A DNA stretch of 64,000 bases, taken from assembly GCF_004168285.1 (NCBI RefSeq), contig NZ_SEWF01000024.1, forward strand, positions 43,378 through 107,377, read 5' to 3'. The position numbers and the translations under genes are program-made. Each line of letters begins with the position of its first letter. Positions within the stretch are counted from its first letter, which is position 1. Positions 62,260 to 64,000 of this stretch are shown here, piece after piece. The notes below the pieces were generated by a model. The model searched no databases, was not told the origin of the DNA, and saw nothing but the letters and a program-made list of their open reading frames with translations. Origin of the DNA: Emticicia agri (GTDB taxonomy: Bacteria > Bacteroidota > Bacteroidia > Cytophagales > Spirosomataceae).

Positions 62260-62775
62260 ATGAGTAAATTGTCAGCCCCGTCTGAAAAATATGAAGACCT
62301 ACTTTAAGAAATTGGTATTACGTTAAAAAACGCTCGCCAAAAAGCTGCTCAAAGTATCAATACTATTTTAGTTCAGACTTACTGGTTTATAGGTCAGTAT
62401 ATTGTCGAATTTGAACAAAAGGGAAACGAAAAAGCCGAGTATGGTAGTGGTTTACTTGATAAACTTTCACAAGATTTATCTACACTATATGGCAAAGGAT
62501 TTAGTCGTTCCAACGTTTTCTATATGAGGAAATTATATCTTAGTTTCCCAAATAGTGAGACAGTGTCTCACAAATTAACTTGGAGTCATTATTTTGAAGA
62601 AATTTTTAAAGTCTGATGAGCCTCTTGAAATTGAATTTTATGTACGCCAGACGGAAATTGAAAACTGGAGTGTACGAGAATTAAAGAGACAAATGAAAAG
62701 CATGCTATTCCATCGGATAGCACTAAGTAAGAATAAAGAGGAAGTTTTACTTTTAGCCAAATGGGGGAGTGTAAA
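62260..62775 (+). pseudogene. YhcG/DUF1016-family nuclease-like gene, broken and truncated by an IS element
   Basis: Starts ATG at 62260 and meets TAA at 62305-62307 after 15 codons. Reading on gives ITLKNARQKAAQSINTILVQ, WFIGQYIVEFEQKGNEKAEYG and KLTWSHYFEE, the YhcG N-terminal pattern. A T5 run at 62603-62607 then shifts the frame; with one T less the frame continues as ILKSDEPLEIEFYVRQTEIE and ENWSVRELKRQMKSMLFHRI up to LAKWG. The C-terminal PDDEXK nuclease part is absent because the IS256-family element begins at about 62770. Three lesions (stop, frameshift, truncation) mark it as a pseudogene. Confidence 0.85.
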
Positions 62776-64000
62776 CTGAACTGTGTCAAGTATTTTTACT
62801 ACTCACTTGGAGTTGTCTTCAAGTGAGTTTTTTCAAAATTATGAAATTTCATTCTATTACCAAAAATGATGTATAACTGCGATAAAGTAACACTCCAATT
62901 TCGGACAGGCATAGTCCACTTTTGAGAGATTCTCTGTACAACCAGATATATCAGTTTCAAGAGTGCTGTATCTGAAGTAAACGAACCTTTAGTTTTGGTA
63001 ACCTTCCTGACTTGACGATGAAAACCCTCTATAGGATTTGTTGCGGCCGCCGCTGCGGTATAAATCAATCTTCTAATGTCTTCTGCATACTCGTAGAAAC
63101 TTGATAAGTTTTCCCAATTAGTAAACCAGGATTGAACAGCAATAATATATTTCTTGCCCCACTTAGCTTCTAAAGCTTCTAATTGTCTAAAACCTTCTTC
63201 TTTGTTTACAGCAGTGTAAACAAGTTTCAGGTCAGCTATAAAAGCCTTTTTATCCTTTTCAGGAACGTATTTTAAACTATTCCGTATCTGATGGACAATG
63301 CAGAGCTGTATTTGGGTTTGGGGATATACAGTAGCTATTGCTTCTGGGAAGCCTTTCAATCCATCAATGCAAGCAATTAAAATGTCCTCTACACCTCTTC
63401 GTTTTAAATCTGTTAAGACAGAAAGCCAGAACTTAGCACCCTCTGTTTCTGCCACGTACATACCTATTAAGTCTTTTTTCCCCTCTAAGTCTACTCCTAA
63501 AATGTTGTATATAGCTCGTGAAACCACTCTGCCATCTTCCTTAACTTTATAATGTATGCAATCCATAAAAACAATAGGGTAGATGCTCTCTAAGGGTCTG
63601 CTACGCCATTCCTGCATGGCTGGAATTACTTTGTCTGTAATGGTTGATAACTGCGTAGCTGAAATATCCATTTGATATAGCTCCTTGATATGTGAAGATA
63701 TATCTCTGGTAGACATCCCTAAACCATATAAACCTATAACTTTAGCTTCAAGTTCTTCTGTGATTATTACCTGTCTCTTTGGCAAAATCATAGGCTCAAA
63801 AGTCCCTGAACGGTCTCTACTATTCTCCAGTTCAAATTCCCCAGATAAACTCTTTACCTGTTTGCTTGTCTTTCCATTTTTACGATTAACTATCCCTTTT
63901 GCTTTTGATTCTGCCAGATGGCTTTCCAATTCCCCCGCTAAAGCTGCTTCCAGAAAATGTCGCTTCGGCGATCCGATTCATCAATGGCGCAAAAATCCCT
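62770..64000. mobile_element. IS256-family insertion sequence, partial
   Basis: The left boundary is placed at about 62770 where YhcG similarity ends; the sequence gtaaactgaactgtgtcaag there is plausible as the IS end. The transposase gene occupies most of the visible part and the other end lies outside the window, so no target duplication can be checked. It is inserted in the YhcG-like gene. Confidence 0.75.
62799..64000 (-). CDS. IS256-family transposase, frame-disrupted and partial
   Basis: The uninterrupted frame from 62799 to about 63983 includes the Mutator-type DDE core: YPIVFMDCIHYKVKEDGRV (first Asp), ILIACIDGLKGFPEAI (second Asp), and TNPIEGFHRQVRKVTK (catalytic Glu), with NRKNGKTSKQVKSL and LPKRQVIITEELEAKVIGLYG at the N-terminal side. 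No ATG opens this frame; a TTG at 63929 is the first weak start. Further upstream the family pattern (GIFAPLM) appears in another frame, so a frameshift or small insertion lies between about 63951 and 63983. The start codon is outside the window. Probably not functional as is. Confidence 0.85.

Noticed and set aside
1..64000. tRNA, rRNA, tmRNA, riboswitch or CRISPR features
   Set aside because: Scanning the intergenic stretches by eye gave no cloverleaf, conserved RNA or spaced direct-repeat array; a covariance-model search would be needed to be certain.

Overview
The window reads as a chromosomal segment of a Bacteroidota bacterium, most likely order Cytophagales. The evidence is: secreted proteins with C-terminal T9SS-type sorting domains, a SASA esterase and a giant protein sharing a C-terminal '3-coathanger'-like module, a bacterial geranylgeranylglyceryl-phosphate synthase, TAnnTTTG-type -7 promoter boxes, near absence of Shine-Dalgarno sites, and many 'MKKLL...AQ' signal peptides. 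I see no rRNA, tRNA, CRISPR array, phage block or replication origin. The species is an inference; no marker gene settles it.

Layout. 1-6.5 kb (minus strand): a probable hydroxycinnamate (ferulate-type) operon. An AraC regulator is followed by a crotonase, a feruloyl-CoA-synthase-like ligase, a MetE-C-like methyltransferase and two secreted alpha/beta hydrolases, the last running off the left edge. 6.9-14.4 kb (plus): OmpA lipoprotein, GNAT acetyltransferase, serine hydrolase with TPRs, two secreted repeat proteins (TSGGG repeats; pentapeptide repeats) separated by a palindromic repeat, then an ABC ATPase and a TolC protein without a permease or adaptor. 14.4-16 kb (minus): folK, GGGP synthase and a small membrane protein as an overlapping cluster. 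16.3-21.4 kb (minus): moeA, an 8-TM protein, xdhC-like gene, guanine deaminase and cysteine desulfurase, pointing to molybdoenzyme and purine metabolism. 21.6-29.8 kb: PEP carboxylase (plus), then epoxide hydrolase, AraC regulator, sialate O-acetylesterase-like protein and anmK (minus).

29.8-41.3 kb: a gene-poor 0.9-kb gap with a possible 43-codon membrane peptide gene, a 1989-residue secreted multidomain protein, a PBP4-type DD-peptidase lipoprotein and a secreted metalloprotease with a T9SS tail. 41.6-45.2 kb: recQ-moaC-mobA (plus) converging on moaD-moaE (minus), the second molybdenum-cofactor locus. 45.4-51.9 kb: class D beta-lactamase, orphan LytTR regulator, NUMOD4/HNH endonuclease and small housekeeping or lipoprotein genes. 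52-62.2 kb: sugar isomerase-like TAT protein, rnhB with a MATE exporter, plsY, M20 dipeptidase with an FAD-linked dehydrogenase, a VCBS-repeat protein, murQ and a BatA-type VWA protein. 62.26-64 kb: a YhcG/DUF1016 nuclease pseudogene cut by an IS256-family element that leaves the window and is itself frame-disrupted.

Themes. Wall metabolism recurs (anmK and murQ for anhydro-MurNAc recycling, PBP4, OXA-type beta-lactamase, OmpA). Molybdenum cofactor synthesis is split over two loci 25 kb apart. At least four families of short palindromic or TIR-bearing intergenic repeats are present, one of them at three sites. I found no single clearly new defence or mobile system. The best leads are the hydroxycinnamate operon with its MetE-like gene, the ATPase/TolC pair lacking its partners, the GGGP-synthase cluster with its unknown membrane protein, the dispersed palindromes and the 43-residue peptide.
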